Shown here piece by piece: positions 41,117 to 50,789 of a stretch of 64,000 nucleotides of DNA (its first letter is position 1; each line of letters starts with the position of its first letter). Position numbers and translations under genes: made by a program. The notes beneath the pieces were generated by a model. It searched no databases and was not told the DNA's origin. It saw only the letters and a program-made list of their open reading frames with translations. The stretch comes from Microbacterium amylolyticum (GTDB lineage: Bacteria > Actinomycetota > Actinomycetes > Actinomycetales > Microbacteriaceae), in the NCBI RefSeq assembly GCF_011046975.1, contig NZ_CP049253.1, forward strand, positions 1,550,001-1,614,000. Reading direction: 5' to 3'.

Positions 41117-44082
41117 GAGCGCCCCTCCGATCCATTCGGTTCCGGGGCCGTGACGGCCGTGAACGTGCGGCCGCCGTCATCATCGATTTGCCGGTCCACC
41201 TCGGCCCCCAACGAACGAAGAACGTCGAGCACAAGCCCGATCACAACGAGATAAACGCCGATATCGAAGAACGTCGACGTGACAAAGTGCACGTGACCAA
41301 CGAGAGGAAGGTCGGCCTCCCAGACTGCGCGCGTAAGGGGGTCAAGGCCAAACACCATCGGGGCAATCGCTGTTCCGACGGCAATCGCCATACCGGCTCC
41401 CAGCAGCCGTCCGGCATCGGTCGGCGCGGCCAGGCCTAGCTCCCATCGACCGCCGGCCACGTATCGCATCACCAGGGCCAGGCCGGCAACCAGCCCGCCG
41501 GCGAAACCACCTCCGGGAAGGTTGTGCCCCGCGAAGACCAGGTAGAGCGAGATCACGATGATGGTGTGGAAAAGGATTCGAACGACGACTTCCAACACGA
41601 GGGCTCGCGACGGCGCATCCATCCGTGCGCCTCCCGCGAGCCACGCGCGCGGCCGATCGCGATTCTCCGACGTCTGGACTTCGATGCCGCCTGTCGTCTC
41701 GACCAGCGGCTGGTGCCGCGCGGCACGCCACACCGCGCGAGACGTCTTCGCGCGAACAACGCGCCGGATCTGTGAGAGTCGGTCGCCGCGCGCTGTGACG
41801 AACACGAGCGACGCAACACCCGTTGCCGCAACAACGAGAACGCTCAACTCGCCCATGGTGTCCCAGCCACGCAGGTCAACGAGCGCGACGTTGACGATGT
41901 TTCTGCCGTGACCGATCGTGTACGCGAGTTCTTCCCACTCATCAGAGACGGGTCGGTGAGTACGGGCGCTCGCGGCGATGATCGCCACCGCCGCCATCGT
42001 CAGGCCGACGCCGGCGCCGATCACCCCGCGGAGAATGCGGTGCGCCACGGGGCCAGGGTCGCCCATGCGCGACGGGATGCGTCGCAGAACAAGAGCGAAG
42101 GCGACAAGCGTGACCGTTTCGACGAGCACCTGTGTGACGGCGAGATCGGGCGCGCCGGAAAGCGCGAAGAACACGACCATGCCCAGACCCGTGACGGAAA
42201 CGAGAATCACACCCGTAAAGCGCTTCCGTGCGCGAACGGCGACAACCGCCGCCGCGATCATCAGAATCGCCGTAACCGGTTGGGCGGGGTGGTGCCAGGC
42301 CTCGAGCTCGACGCGCCACTCAGCGCTCGACAGCAAGACCGTGCCCTGGGAGGCGATCAGTACGACGAAAACCGTTCCGACGTAGATCGGCAATGATCCC
42401 CAGTGGGTGGCCCAGGTGACGAAAACCGCAAGGCGATCGACCAGTCGTGTCACGCCGTAGTAGACGTCGTTGGCGTGGTACCGCAGGAGACGACCCGTGC
42501 GGTCCCATCCCGTGGCGATCGAGAGCCAGAACACTCCGACGCCGCCCGCCGCAGCGAGAACGGAGAGGCCCAACGCCGGTTCGAGACCGTGCCAGAGGGC
42601 GAGGTGATACCCGCCCTCCCCGGGAACGCTCTCGGCATACGGGGCGAACAGCCTGTCGAGAACGGGAGCTGCGATTCCGCCGATCACGGTCAGTACCGTC
42701 AGGATCAGCGGGCTGACAAGGAAGCCGATCGGCGGATCCGGCCACACCGTCTTCTCTCGGAGGACGCCCGCGCTGTCACGCTTCGTCCAGAACGCGCCCC
42801 ACACGAAGCGCACGCCATACGCAAACGTGAGCATTGAGCCCACGACAACGCCAACGAGCGCTATCCAGCCCCACCCACTGCCATCGAGAGCGGCGTCGAG
42901 GAGCGAGGCGAGCGCGGCCTCCTTGCCGACGAAACCGAGGAAAGGCGGCAAGCCGGCCATTGACGCAATCGCAATGATGGAGATCGCCGCGAGCGTTGGA
43001 GCCTGTTTGCCGAGGCCATTGAGTTTATCGACGTCACGCGTTCCGAGCTGACGGTCGATGATTCCGACAACGAGAAACAGGGTGGCTTTGAAGAGCGAGT
43101 GGGCGACAAGCATGGCGATGCCCGCAAGAGCGGTGTCCTGAGTTCCGTATCCAATGACAACGGAAAGGAAACCGAGCTGGCTGACGGTTCCGTACGCAAG
43201 AACGCGTTTGAGATCTCGCTCGCGCAGCGCCTGGTACCCGCCGAGGAGCATCGTGAAAATGCCGAAACTGACGAGGATCGGCCGCCACGGATCGGCCTCC
43301 CCGAAAGCCGGAGCAAAGCGGGCGAGCAGATAGATGCCGGCTTTCACCATCGCCGCGGCGTGCAGATACGCGCTGACGGGAGTGGGAGCAGCCATCGCGC
43401 CGGGCAACCAGAAGTGGAAGGGGAACAGCGCCGACTTGCTCATGGCGCCGATCAGGAGACACACAAGAGCAACGTCGACGAGCATGCCGTTGGGGGCTTC
43501 TTGGAGGATCACCTGGATGCTGTTCGTCTGCGCAACAACCGCGAGGATCACCGCGCCAACGAACATGACGAGGCCGCCAAGGGTGGTCGTCAAGAGGGAC
43601 TGTAACGCCGCACGTCGGCTCGCCGCACGCGTGAAGTAGTGACCGATCAGAAGGTAAGACAGAACACTCGTGATCTCCCAGAAGATGACGAGCATGATGA
43701 TGTCGTCCGTGAGAACGAGCCCGTACATCGCCCCGGCGAAGGCCAAGAGGACAGCGGCGAAGCGGCCGAGTCCGTTCTTCGTGCCGCGGAAGTAGTCGCG
43801 GCAGTACAGCAGCACGAGGGCCCCGACGCCGGTCACGAGCAGCGTCATCACCCAGCTGAGGGTGTCCATCCGCATCGATATCGACACACCCAGCGGGGCG
43901 ATCCACTCGTATTCTTCGAGAGGAATGTTCCCCTCGAGAACGCGCCCCGTCTGCAACAGAGCGTGAATGAAGGCCCCGAGGGGAAGCGCCGCCGCAAGAA
44001 AGAACACCCTCGGTCCCAGCCAGCGTGCGATCGGCACCAGCAGGATTGCCAGCCCGGCGAACGCCGCGAGGAGCACAATCAT
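41113..44082 (-). CDS. mnhA: Mrp antiporter subunit A (MnhA-MnhB fusion)
   Basis: 989 residues. The N-terminal 600 residues are NuoL-like with more than a dozen helices and the channel motif FPFHFWLPGAMAAPTPVSAYLHAAAMVKAG (about 225-255). The C-terminal part (about 820-960) corresponds to MnhB (FAGHNLPGGGFAGGLVAGLAL), so a separate mnhB gene is absent, as usual for actinobacteria. It is first in the operon. The intergenic region before nucS has a TATATATA run (44159-44166) that could be a promoter. Confidence 0.96.
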   Translation of the reverse strand: MIVLLAAFAGLAILLVPIARWLGPRVFFLAAALPLGAFIHALLQTGRVLEGNIPLEEYEWIAPLGVSISMRMDTLSWVMTLLVTGVGALVLLYCRDYFRGTKNGLGRFAAVLLAFAGAMYGLVLTDDIIMLVIFWEITSVLSYLLIGHYFTRAASRRAALQSLLTTTLGGLVMFVGAVILAVVAQTNSIQVILQEAPNGMLVDVALVCLLIGAMSKSALFPFHFWLPGAMAAPTPVSAYLHAAAMVKAGIYLLARFAPAFGEADPWRPILVSFGIFTMLLGGYQALRERDLKRVLAYGTVSQLGFLSVVIGYGTQDTALAGIAMLVAHSLFKATLFLVVGIIDRQLGTRDVDKLNGLGKQAPTLAAISIIAIASMAGLPPFLGFVGKEAALASLLDAALDGSGWGWIALVGVVVGSMLTFAYGVRFVWGAFWTKRDSAGVLREKTVWPDPPIGFLVSPLILTVLTVIGGIAAPVLDRLFAPYAESVPGEGGYHLALWHGLEPALGLSVLAAAGGVGVFWLSIATGWDRTGRLLRYHANDVYYGVTRLVDRLAVFVTWATHWGSLPIYVGTVFVVLIASQGTVLLSSAEWRVELEAWHHPAQPVTAILMIAAAVVAVRARKRFTGVILVSVTGLGMVVFFALSGAPDLAVTQVLVETVTLVAFALVLRRIPSRMGDPGPVAHRILRGVIGAGVGLTMAAVAIIAASARTHRPVSDEWEELAYTIGHGRNIVNVALVDLRGWDTMGELSVLVVAATGVASLVFVTARGDRLSQIRRVVRAKTSRAVWRAARHQPLVETTGGIEVQTSENRDRPRAWLAGGARMDAPSRALVLEVVVRILFHTIIVISLYLVFAGHNLPGGGFAGGLVAGLALVMRYVAGGRWELGLAAPTDAGRLLGAGMAIAVGTAIAPMVFGLDPLTRAVWEADLPLVGHVHFVTSTFFDIGVYLVVIGLVLDVLRSLGAEVDRQIDDDGGRTFTAVTAPEPNGSEGRS

Positions 44083-44219
44083 GGGCGTACTCCTCGTCGT
44101 GGGGCCGCAAAATGCGGGGCAGCTGGCGGGACTCTGTCGTCTATCTTACGGACGAGGCATATATATACGGGCGGCTAACGCGATATCCGACCCTGAACGC
44201 GGCGGAAATGGCGCTCGGC

Positions 44220-44225
44220 TAGGCT
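44220..44225 (+). promoter_or_regulatory. -10 box of leaderless nucS transcript
   Basis: TAGGCT ends 6 nt before a GTG at 44232. This supports the GTG as the nucS start. The rest of the gap from 44083 has no other gene or strong hairpin. Confidence 0.6.
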
Positions 44226-44231
44226 CCAACG

Positions 44232-44927
44232 GTGCGTCTCGTCATTGCCCGCTGCTCCGTCGACTATGCCGGTCGGCTCAACGCCCATCTGCCGCTCGCC
44301 ACGCGCGTGCTCATGCACAAGGGCGACGGTAGCCTGCTCATTCACTCGGATGGCGGGTCGTACAAGCCCCTCAACTGGATGAGCCCGCCCTGCCGCCTCG
44401 ACCAGCTCGAGATCGATGACGAGCTGACAACAGCAGGCGTGACCGAGATGTGGCGCGTGACGCACAAAAAGACGGGCGACACCCTGACCGTGCGGATCTA
44501 CGAGGTCATCGCCGATACGACGCACGACCTCGGCGTTGACCCTGGGCTCATCAAGGACGGCGTTGAAGCCGATCTGCAGCGGCTCCTCGCCGAGCAGGTG
44601 GACCTCATCGCGGAGGGCGCCACGCTCGTGCGGCGGGAGCACCCGACCGCGATTGGTCCCGTCGATCTGCTCATCCGCGACTCTGAGGGCGTTGCCATTG
44701 CCGTCGAGGTGAAGCGCCGCGGCGACATCGACGGCGTCGAACAGCTCACCCGCTATCTCGACCTCCTTGGCCGCGACCCGATCCTCACCGGGATCCGCGG
44801 GGTATTCGCCGCGCAGGAGATCAAGCCGCAGGCGCGCACCCTGGCACAGGACCGGGGCATTCGCTGTGTCACCCTCGACTACGAGGCGATGAAGGGCACC
44901 GACAGCGGAATCCCCACGCTCTTCTAA
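44232..44927 (+). CDS. nucS: Mismatch-specific endonuclease NucS
   Basis: 231 residues, GTG start. N-terminal domain ([21 protein letters not shown]) binds DNA and the C-terminal RecB-like nuclease has GPVDLLIRD (Asp), then IAVEVKRRG (ExK) and QLTRYLDLL, the catalytic signature of NucS/EndoMS. In actinobacteria, which lack MutS/MutL, it cuts both strands at mismatches such as G-T. The length matches the roughly 225-residue family. It would be stimulated by the beta clamp through a C-terminal motif; the last residues (GIPTLF) fit such a peptide. Confidence 0.95.
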   Translation: MRLVIARCSVDYAGRLNAHLPLATRVLMHKGDGSLLIHSDGGSYKPLNWMSPPCRLDQLEIDDELTTAGVTEMWRVTHKKTGDTLTVRIYEVIADTTHDLGVDPGLIKDGVEADLQRLLAEQVDLIAEGATLVRREHPTAIGPVDLLIRDSEGVAIAVEVKRRGDIDGVEQLTRYLDLLGRDPILTGIRGVFAAQEIKPQARTLAQDRGIRCVTLDYEAMKGTDSGIPTLF

Positions 44928-44960
44928 GCGTCGCGTGGCTCGGCGGTGGCCGGGAATACA

Positions 44961-44966
44961 TAGGGT
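44961..44966 (+). promoter_or_regulatory. -10 box of leaderless HAD phosphatase transcript
   Basis: TAGGGT ends 6 nt before the ATG at 44973. The intervening GGGGTC is a poor ribosome-binding site at that distance. Confidence 0.5.
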
Positions 44967-44972
44967 GGGGTC

Positions 44973-45641
44973 ATGGCGAAATCTCCGTGGTCATGTGTTC
45001 TGTGGGATGTCGATGGGACGATTGCCGACGCATCGGCCGGGATCGTTCCCCGTATCGCCCAGGTTCTCGCCGGGTTCGGCAAAGAACCGATTCCCGCTGA
45101 GCAGGTGAATCGTTGGATCGGCCCGCCCCTTCTGGAATCATTCGAACAACTCGGCGGGCTCACGCCGGAACAGGCACTCGAGGCCGTCGCGACCTATCGC
45201 GAATTGGCAGGCAAGGCCGGCTATGCCACCAGCGTGCGCATATACGACGACGTTCCCGACGTCATCCAGGCGGTGGCTGATGCGGGTATCCCCCAGTCGA
45301 CCGCCAGCACGAAGCCGGAGAACCAGGTCGAGGCAATCCTCGCCCACTATGACCTTGCGCCGCTGTTCGTCTCCATCCACGGCGCCGTGTCCGATGTTGA
45401 GGTGCTCGATACCAAGTCGAACGTGCTCGGACGTGCCCTCCGCGATCTCGGCGAGAAGGGCGTCGACATTTCGAAGCCCGTGCTGATTGGCGACCGCCAC
45501 CACGACATCGACGGCGCTGCCGACTTCGACGTTCCCGTGATCTTTGTCCGCTGGGGTTTCGGCCGCGAGGACGAAAGCGCCGGCGCCGCCCACGTTGTCG
45601 ACACTCCCGAGCAGCTGCGACAGCTGCTCCTGCCCGACTGA
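44973..45641 (+). CDS. HAD-superfamily hydrolase (phosphoglycolate phosphatase-like)
   Basis: 222 residues: motif I LWDVDGTIADASAG (nucleophile Asp about 10), cap helices, motif III-type Lys in STASTKPENQ, and motif IV GDRHHDIDGAADFDV. It belongs to the Gph/PGP-like group of C1-cap HAD phosphatases. The actual substrate is not determined; phosphoglycolate or a small sugar phosphate would be usual. The following gene begins 6 nt later. Confidence 0.9.
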   Translation: MAKSPWSCVLWDVDGTIADASAGIVPRIAQVLAGFGKEPIPAEQVNRWIGPPLLESFEQLGGLTPEQALEAVATYRELAGKAGYATSVRIYDDVPDVIQAVADAGIPQSTASTKPENQVEAILAHYDLAPLFVSIHGAVSDVEVLDTKSNVLGRALRDLGEKGVDISKPVLIGDRHHDIDGAADFDVPVIFVRWGFGREDESAGAAHVVDTPEQLRQLLLPD

Positions 45642-45647
45642 TCGGCG

Positions 45648-46931
45648 ATGTTCGACTTCCTTCCGGACCTGCCTGAGTTCTCCTCAGAAGCTCTTCCATC
45701 GTGGCTGGGGGCCGCGGCAATCGCGGTCGGCTCGGCGGTGATCGCGCTCATCGCCCTCATCGTCCTTGTCCGCCTGATTCGTCGCGGCAAGCGAGCACAG
45801 GCGCGGGCGCTGAAGGCGCTCGATGAGGTGGGCGCCCGCCTGGTGGAGCTCGATGACGCCACGGCCGATATCGAGCGAGAGATCGGGATGGCCAGCGCGC
45901 TCTACGACGGTCGCCCACCGGCGACCTTGCGACGCGCGCGCCTCACGGCGCAGCACACGCGAGACGACGCCTTCGCCGCATATAGCGACCTGTCAAAAGA
46001 CGCACTGCTCCCGTCCGACCGAAAACGCCGGGCGACGAAGCTCCTGGCGGGTATCAACGAGGCGCTGGCGATCGTCGAGGCCGCACACGCCGACAACGAA
46101 ACCTGGATTGCCGAGCACTCCTCGGCATCCGAGCAGGTGACGGTAGCTCGCGACCGCATCGATGCCGTGACAGAACGCATCGGCGATCCAACGGCCCTTC
46201 GCGCCGATCTGGAGCGCATCGCCGACGAAAGCGAGTGGGAAGACGCCGCCGAGGCCGACCAGCGGGCTCGTGACGCGCTCGCGGAAGCCGAACATCACTG
46301 GAAGGACGCGCGTCAGACCGCAGAGAATGACGCCTCAGCATCTGTGCGCGAATCGATCAGAGCCTGCGAGCAGGCCCTCATGCGGGCCGAGCGAAACACC
46401 CGGCACCTTGAGGAAACGCATCGCCTTGTGACGAACGCGTATCTTGCCGTCGGCGATGAGGCGAAGGCGGCGCACGCCGCCATCCGGGCCGCGATGGGAA
46501 CGCAGAAAGCTCTCGACGACAAAGAAGCCCCCCGGCTGGGCGAGGCGATTCGGGTCGCAACGGTCGCGCTCGAGGCCGCTGAACGCGTAGCGTACCGCCG
46601 ACCGGTGACCGCCAACGAACGCATTGCGCGTCTTCGCGATCGCCTGGACAAGGCGCTCGCGAATGCACGCACCCAGCAGCAGCGTCAGCGCGGTGCACGA
46701 AGCGCTCTCCCCGGGTCGCTGAACGCAGCGCGGAGCGCCCTCGCCCGCGCCGAGGCGATCGTGACCGGCCCCGAGGTGGACGCCCGCGTCCGCTTGGACA
46801 GCGCGCGTCGCGAACTGGCCGTCGCCCGACAGGCGCACGACCCGGTTGAGGCGCTCGACGCATCGCGCCGCGCCATCCGGGATGCCGAAGAAGCCGCCGC
46901 GCTGGCGAAGTTCCGCACACGCCGCCGATAG
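45648..46931 (+). CDS. Single-pass membrane protein with long coiled coil
   Basis: 427 residues. A short N-terminus (FDFLPDLPEFSSEALPSW), one helix in the membrane (about 18-45), an RRGKR stop-transfer patch, then about 370 residues of Ala/Glu/Arg-rich helix with heptad-like hydrophobic spacing and no catalytic motif. This layout is like EzrA or TPM-type scaffold proteins, but similarity is structural only. It follows the HAD phosphatase gene by 6 nt and is bounded by a strong terminator. I do not assign a function. Confidence 0.75.
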   Translation: MFDFLPDLPEFSSEALPSWLGAAAIAVGSAVIALIALIVLVRLIRRGKRAQARALKALDEVGARLVELDDATADIEREIGMASALYDGRPPATLRRARLTAQHTRDDAFAAYSDLSKDALLPSDRKRRATKLLAGINEALAIVEAAHADNETWIAEHSSASEQVTVARDRIDAVTERIGDPTALRADLERIADESEWEDAAEADQRARDALAEAEHHWKDARQTAENDASASVRESIRACEQALMRAERNTRHLEETHRLVTNAYLAVGDEAKAAHAAIRAAMGTQKALDDKEAPRLGEAIRVATVALEAAERVAYRRPVTANERIARLRDRLDKALANARTQQQRQRGARSALPGSLNAARSALARAEAIVTGPEVDARVRLDSARRELAVARQAHDPVEALDASRRAIRDAEEAAALAKFRTRRR

Positions 46932-46945
46932 CGGTGGCGACAAAA

Positions 46946-46981
46946 GGAAGAGCCCCACACCGATCGGTGTGGGGCTCTTCC
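46946..46981. terminator. Perfect 36-bp palindrome, bidirectional terminator
   Basis: GGAAGAGCCCCACACCGA and its exact complement, between the convergent coiled-coil gene and cspA. An AAAA run on the left gives T-rich RNA for the cspA transcript. Confidence 0.88.
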
Positions 46982-46996
46982 GAGAATCGCGCTGAT

Positions 46997-47203
46997 TTAC
47001 AGCGGAACGATGTTCTCGGCCTGCAGACCCTTGGGGCCCTCAGCAACCTCGAACTCCACGCGCTGGTTCTCCTCCAGCGCACGGTAGCCCTTGCTCTGGA
47101 TCGCACTGTAGTGCGCGAAGACGTCCTGGCCGCCCTCGTCGGGGGAGATGAAGCCGAAGCCCTTCTCCGAGTTGAACCACTTAACGGTGCCCTGCGTGCT
47201 CAT
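46997..47203 (-). CDS. cspA: Cold-shock protein
   Basis: 68 residues forming one OB-fold cold-shock domain with RNP1 KGFGFI and RNP2 VFAHY, both fully conserved. It binds single-stranded RNA and DNA as a chaperone. The leader upstream (47204 onward) is long and A-rich, as usual in cold-shock genes. Convergent with the coiled-coil gene. Confidence 0.97.
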   Translation of the reverse strand: MSTQGTVKWFNSEKGFGFISPDEGGQDVFAHYSAIQSKGYRALEENQRVEFEVAEGPKGLQAENIVPL

Positions 47204-47557
47204 GTACTGCCGTTCTTTCGAGACGAAGCCGGCACAATTTCACGCCGACGAGGCCAACTTAGCCCACAGACATGTGCGAGCAACAGGGGGAAAACAAAAA
47301 CAGCCCTCACTGTTGGGGGGAAACAGCGAGGGCCGGACGACCGAGAGAGGACGTCTTCGGCCAGATTACATGCATCTGCACGCACTCGCACACCGAGAGT
47401 GCTAGCTCATTCCGGATATAAGGTCACGGTGACCTTCACCCGGCGAAATCAGCATCCGCGACGGGAAAGCACACACCGCCCAGAAGGGCGTCGGCGTGTC
47501 GCGGACGAACGGCCAGAGCACAAGTATGTTGGGGCCATTCCCCCTGTGAGAGGCACT
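47204..47557. other. Long gap between divergent cspA and MMPL genes with a hairpin
   Basis: 354 nt without a gene. It contains the probable cspA 5' leader and an imperfect hairpin, GCCCTCACTGTT with AACAGCGAGGGC (47303-47333), having an unpaired G-run in its loop. It might be part of a cold-sensitive leader on the minus strand. No second gene is credible. Confidence 0.5.
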
Positions 47558-49696
47558 ATGCGTACGATCCCAGCATCTCCGACCCGGTTTATCCGCGTCT
47601 TCCTCCCGGCGGCTTTGATCCTCGTCTGGCTCGCGGCCGCGTCGTTCGGAGGACCACTGTTCGGGAAGATCAGCGAGGTCTCGTCCAACGATCAGACCAC
47701 CTATCTGCCGGCCTCCGCCGACGCCACCGCCGTGCAGGAAACCCGTCGCGACTTCGCGGAGTCAGAGGCTATCCCCGCGATCGCCATCTTCACAGGAGAT
47801 GTCCAGCTAAGTGCGCAGGAACTGGACGATATCGGCGCGGCTCTCGACCGCGTTGCCAACCTCGAGGCAACCGACGGCGATGTCTCACCCCCGCTCCCCT
47901 CGGAAGACGGGCTCGCAGCGCAAGCATTCGTCCCTGTCTCCACGGACGCGGACCTCGCTGACGCGATTGATGACATCCGCAGCGTGCTGCTCGATACCCT
48001 CCCGGAGGGCATCACGGCGCAGATCACGGGTCCCGCTGGCTTCTCCGCCGACCTCGTTGCAGGCTTCGCCGGAATCGACGGCCTCCTCCTCGGGGTTGCC
48101 CTCGCCGCCGTGCTCGTCATCCTTATCCTCGTCTACCGCTCCTTCTTGCTCCCCGCCATCGTTCTCTCCACGAGCGTTTTCGCGCTCTGCACGGCACTCC
48201 TCGTGGTGTGGTGGCTGGCAAAGGTTGACGCCCTTCTGCTCACCGGTCAGACCCAGGGAATTCTCTTCATCCTCGTCATTGGCGCGGCAACCGATTATGC
48301 GCTGCTGCTGGTTGCCCGCTTCCGCGACGAACTGCGCACAGAACCCGACCACACCGCCGCGCTCCGACGCGCGCTGCGCGCCTCCATCGAGCCGATCCTG
48401 GCATCGGGCAGCACCGTGATCGCCGGGCTACTCTGCCTGCTCCTGAGCGATCTGCGCTCCAACAGCTCTCTCGGCCCGGTCGCCGCCATCGGCATCGCCT
48501 TCGCGATGCTCGCCGCCCTGACCCTTCTGCCGTCGCTTCTGCTCCTGCTGGGCCGCTCCGCGTTCTGGCCGCGCGTGCCGCGCCCCGGCGCGCCCGGCGC
48601 CGCTGCCACCGCCGCGACTGCAGGCGTCTGGGCGGGCGCGGCCCGCCTCGTCAGCCGCCGTCCGCGCCGAGTGTGGATCGGTACGACGATCGTGCTCGCC
48701 ATCGGCTGCCTTGGCATCACCCAGCTCGATGCGTCCGGTGTTGCGCAGTCGGACCTTGTCCTCGGCGCGTCAGAGGCCCGCGATGGTCAGCAGGCGCTCG
48801 GAGAACACTTCCCCGGTGGTTCCGGCAGCCCGGCCGAGGTTCTCACCCCAGAGGATGACGTTCCCGCCACCGTCTCTGTTCTCACGGATCACCCCGGGGT
48901 GTCTTCCGTGGCTGTTCTCACCGCTGACGCCCCCGGTGGCTCGGCTCCCATTGATACCGATGGCACAACATCGCCCGTCGGACCTCCCGGCACGCCCGCT
49001 CCCGACCCCACCGTTGTGGACGGCCGCGTCATGCTGCAGGCCACGCTGTCGAACGCGGCTGATTCGGCCAGCGCCGAGGCGACAGTCCGTGATCTACGGA
49101 TCGCGGTGCCGGACAGCGTTCTGATCGGAGGCGTGACCGCGACGGCCATCGACACGAATGACGCGTCGATCCATGATCGAAACCTCATCATCCCCGTCGT
49201 TCTCGTCGTCATCCTCGTGATCCTCGCGCTGCTGCTGCGTTCGATCCTGGCGCCCGTTCTGCTCATTGCCACCACCGTGCTGTCGTTCGGAACCGCGATG
49301 GGTGTCTCGGGCGTGCTCTTCACGCACGTACTCGGGTTTCCCGGCGCAGACCCCGCGGTTCCTCTCTACGGCTTCGTCTTTCTCGTTGCCCTCGGCATCG
49401 ACTACAACATCTTCCTCATGACGCGTGTGCGCGAGGAATCGAAGATCCACGGCACGCGCGACGGAATCCTTCGCGGGCTCACGTCGACGGGCGGGGTGAT
49501 CACGTCTGCGGGAATCGTTCTCGCGGCGACCTTCGCCGCCCTCGGCGTTATTCCTGTCCTTTTCCTGGCACAACTCGCCTTCATCGTGGCGTTCGGTGTT
49601 CTGCTCGATACATTCGTCGTCCGCACCCTTTTGGTACCCGCTCTGGCGTACGACATCGGGCACCGGGTGTGGTGGCCGGCGCGCATGAAGCCGTAA
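47558..49696 (+). CDS. MMPL family (RND superfamily) membrane transporter
   Basis: 712 residues from the ATG at 47558, with GAGAGG before it; the frame is open upstream but that part overlaps cspA antisense and is not coding. The layout is the MmpL duplication: one N-terminal helix (about 10-30), an extracytoplasmic domain, five helices (about 170-355), a second periplasmic domain (about 385-540), then helices to 700. The GxxxDY motifs VIGAATDYALLLVARFRDEL and ALGIDYNIFLMTRVREES hold the proton-relay Asp-Tyr pairs. It may export lipids, siderophores or drugs. A TetR gene follows. Confidence 0.93.
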   Translation: MRTIPASPTRFIRVFLPAALILVWLAAASFGGPLFGKISEVSSNDQTTYLPASADATAVQETRRDFAESEAIPAIAIFTGDVQLSAQELDDIGAALDRVANLEATDGDVSPPLPSEDGLAAQAFVPVSTDADLADAIDDIRSVLLDTLPEGITAQITGPAGFSADLVAGFAGIDGLLLGVALAAVLVILILVYRSFLLPAIVLSTSVFALCTALLVVWWLAKVDALLLTGQTQGILFILVIGAATDYALLLVARFRDELRTEPDHTAALRRALRASIEPILASGSTVIAGLLCLLLSDLRSNSSLGPVAAIGIAFAMLAALTLLPSLLLLLGRSAFWPRVPRPGAPGAAATAATAGVWAGAARLVSRRPRRVWIGTTIVLAIGCLGITQLDASGVAQSDLVLGASEARDGQQALGEHFPGGSGSPAEVLTPEDDVPATVSVLTDHPGVSSVAVLTADAPGGSAPIDTDGTTSPVGPPGTPAPDPTVVDGRVMLQATLSNAADSASAEATVRDLRIAVPDSVLIGGVTATAIDTNDASIHDRNLIIPVVLVVILVILALLLRSILAPVLLIATTVLSFGTAMGVSGVLFTHVLGFPGADPAVPLYGFVFLVALGIDYNIFLMTRVREESKIHGTRDGILRGLTSTGGVITSAGIVLAATFAALGVIPVLFLAQLAFIVAFGVLLDTFVVRTLLVPALAYDIGHRVWWPARMKP

Positions 49697-49774
49697 TCGT
49701 CGGCAGAAGCACACCACCGCATAGGACCCGGCGCCGCGATTCTCGCCACGACACGTCACAGCAAGGACCCTCTG

Positions 49775-50440
49775 ATGGCCGCAGCAACAGGCGCCCGCCA
49801 ACGCGCTGTTCGCGAAGACCACATCCGTAACCACGCAAAACTCCTCGACGCCGCGCTCGAACTCTTCGACGCGAGGGGGCTCGATGTTCCGCTCCGAGAG
49901 ATCGGAGCGCACGCGGGGGTGAGCAACGCCGGGGTTTTTCGGCATTTCGCTAACCGTGACCAGCTGATCGTCGAGGTCTACGAGCGGGCGGCGACGGCGC
50001 TGTCAGATCGCGTGGTGGCCGCCCTGGTGAACGCTCGGGACGAATCGGCTCAGGAACGGCTCGACACTCTCCTCAACACGGTCGTCACGGGAATGCTGGA
50101 GCGCCCCTGCTACGGCCAGCTCGCGGCCCGCGGCATCCGCCTCCGCCCCGACAGTGTCCCGGATCCCGCTCTCGTCGCTGAGCTCGGCTCCGTCATCGCC
50201 GCCGGGCAGAACGCCGGGCTGCTCGCACCGGACATCTCCGGAACCGACTTGGTCAGCGTGGCCCGCCTCGCGGCGGGGACGCTCACATCGGGCCCGACAC
50301 CCGCCGAACAAGCAGCGACCGCGGCGCTCAGAAAACGCATGATGACCATCGTCCGGCGGGGGCTCGCCCCCCATGCTCAGGATGTCGCGGCGATGCCGAC
50401 GTTCTCGACGCTCGCCGCACCGGACGACGCATCAGAGTAG
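49775..50440 (+). CDS. TetR family transcriptional regulator
   Basis: 221 residues; the helix-turn-helix VPLREIGAHAGVSNAGVFRHFANRDQLIVEVY (about residues 37-68) is a clear TetR DNA-binding domain. The C-terminal part is helical, as in ligand-binding domains, without identifiable ligand. Its position 78 nt after the MMPL transporter suggests it represses that gene. No palindrome stood out upstream of the transporter. Confidence 0.92.
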   Translation: MAAATGARQRAVREDHIRNHAKLLDAALELFDARGLDVPLREIGAHAGVSNAGVFRHFANRDQLIVEVYERAATALSDRVVAALVNARDESAQERLDTLLNTVVTGMLERPCYGQLAARGIRLRPDSVPDPALVAELGSVIAAGQNAGLLAPDISGTDLVSVARLAAGTLTSGPTPAEQAATAALRKRMMTIVRRGLAPHAQDVAAMPTFSTLAAPDDASE

Positions 50441-50496
50441 GGAGGCGGCTACGCCGAGCAGCGGAGCGCACCGCCGCCTCGTGCCGACAACAAAAA

Positions 50497-50540
50497 GTCC
50501 TGAGGGGCGACCCGTTTTCCACGATGTCGCCCCTCAGGAC
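50497..50540 (-). terminator. Terminator of the tRNA-Leu gene
   Basis: A 15-bp perfect stem starts 6 nt after the tRNA 3' end on the minus strand and is followed there by TTTTTG, a classical Rho-independent terminator. Confidence 0.9.
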
Positions 50541-50546
50541 ATTCTG

Positions 50547-50630
50547 TGCGCAAGGGGGGACTTGAACCCCCACGTCCGTAAGGACACTGGCACCTGAAGC
50601 CAGCGCGTCTACCGATTCCGCCACTTGCGC
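50547..50630 (-). tRNA. leuT: tRNA-Leu (anticodon CAG)
   Basis: 84 nt. Acceptor stem GCGCAAG pairs with CTTGCGC; the anticodon loop in the complement is CTTCAGG with CAG. A long variable arm (GTCCTTACGGAC) fits a class II tRNA, and the T-loop GTTCAAGTC is normal. The CCA end is not encoded. Its place upstream of fhaA matches the leuT position in Mycobacterium. Confidence 0.95.
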
Positions 50631-50789
50631 TAAAACCCACGGTTTCCCGCGAACTCAACTTCCCGAGAATAGCATGCAGAAAACAGCGAACGCCAATCGA
50701 CCAAACCGCGTGTCATCCTCCCGTTGGACGCGGGCATCCACCCCGGACAAGTACCATGACGCTAACCCCGACCCGATGCGAGGAGAACC
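50631..50789. promoter_or_regulatory. Promoter region between divergent tRNA-Leu and fhaA
   Basis: 159 nt without a gene. It should hold both promoters; TACCAT at 50752-50757 is a possible -10 for the fhaA operon, without a convincing -35. GAGGAG precedes the GTG start at 50790. Confidence 0.4.

Noticed and set aside
46934..47557. Extension of the MMPL transporter by 208 upstream residues
   Set aside because: The region overlaps cspA on the opposite strand and a terminator; the frame has low-complexity composition, and a membrane-protein N-terminus starts at 47558 with a ribosome-binding site.
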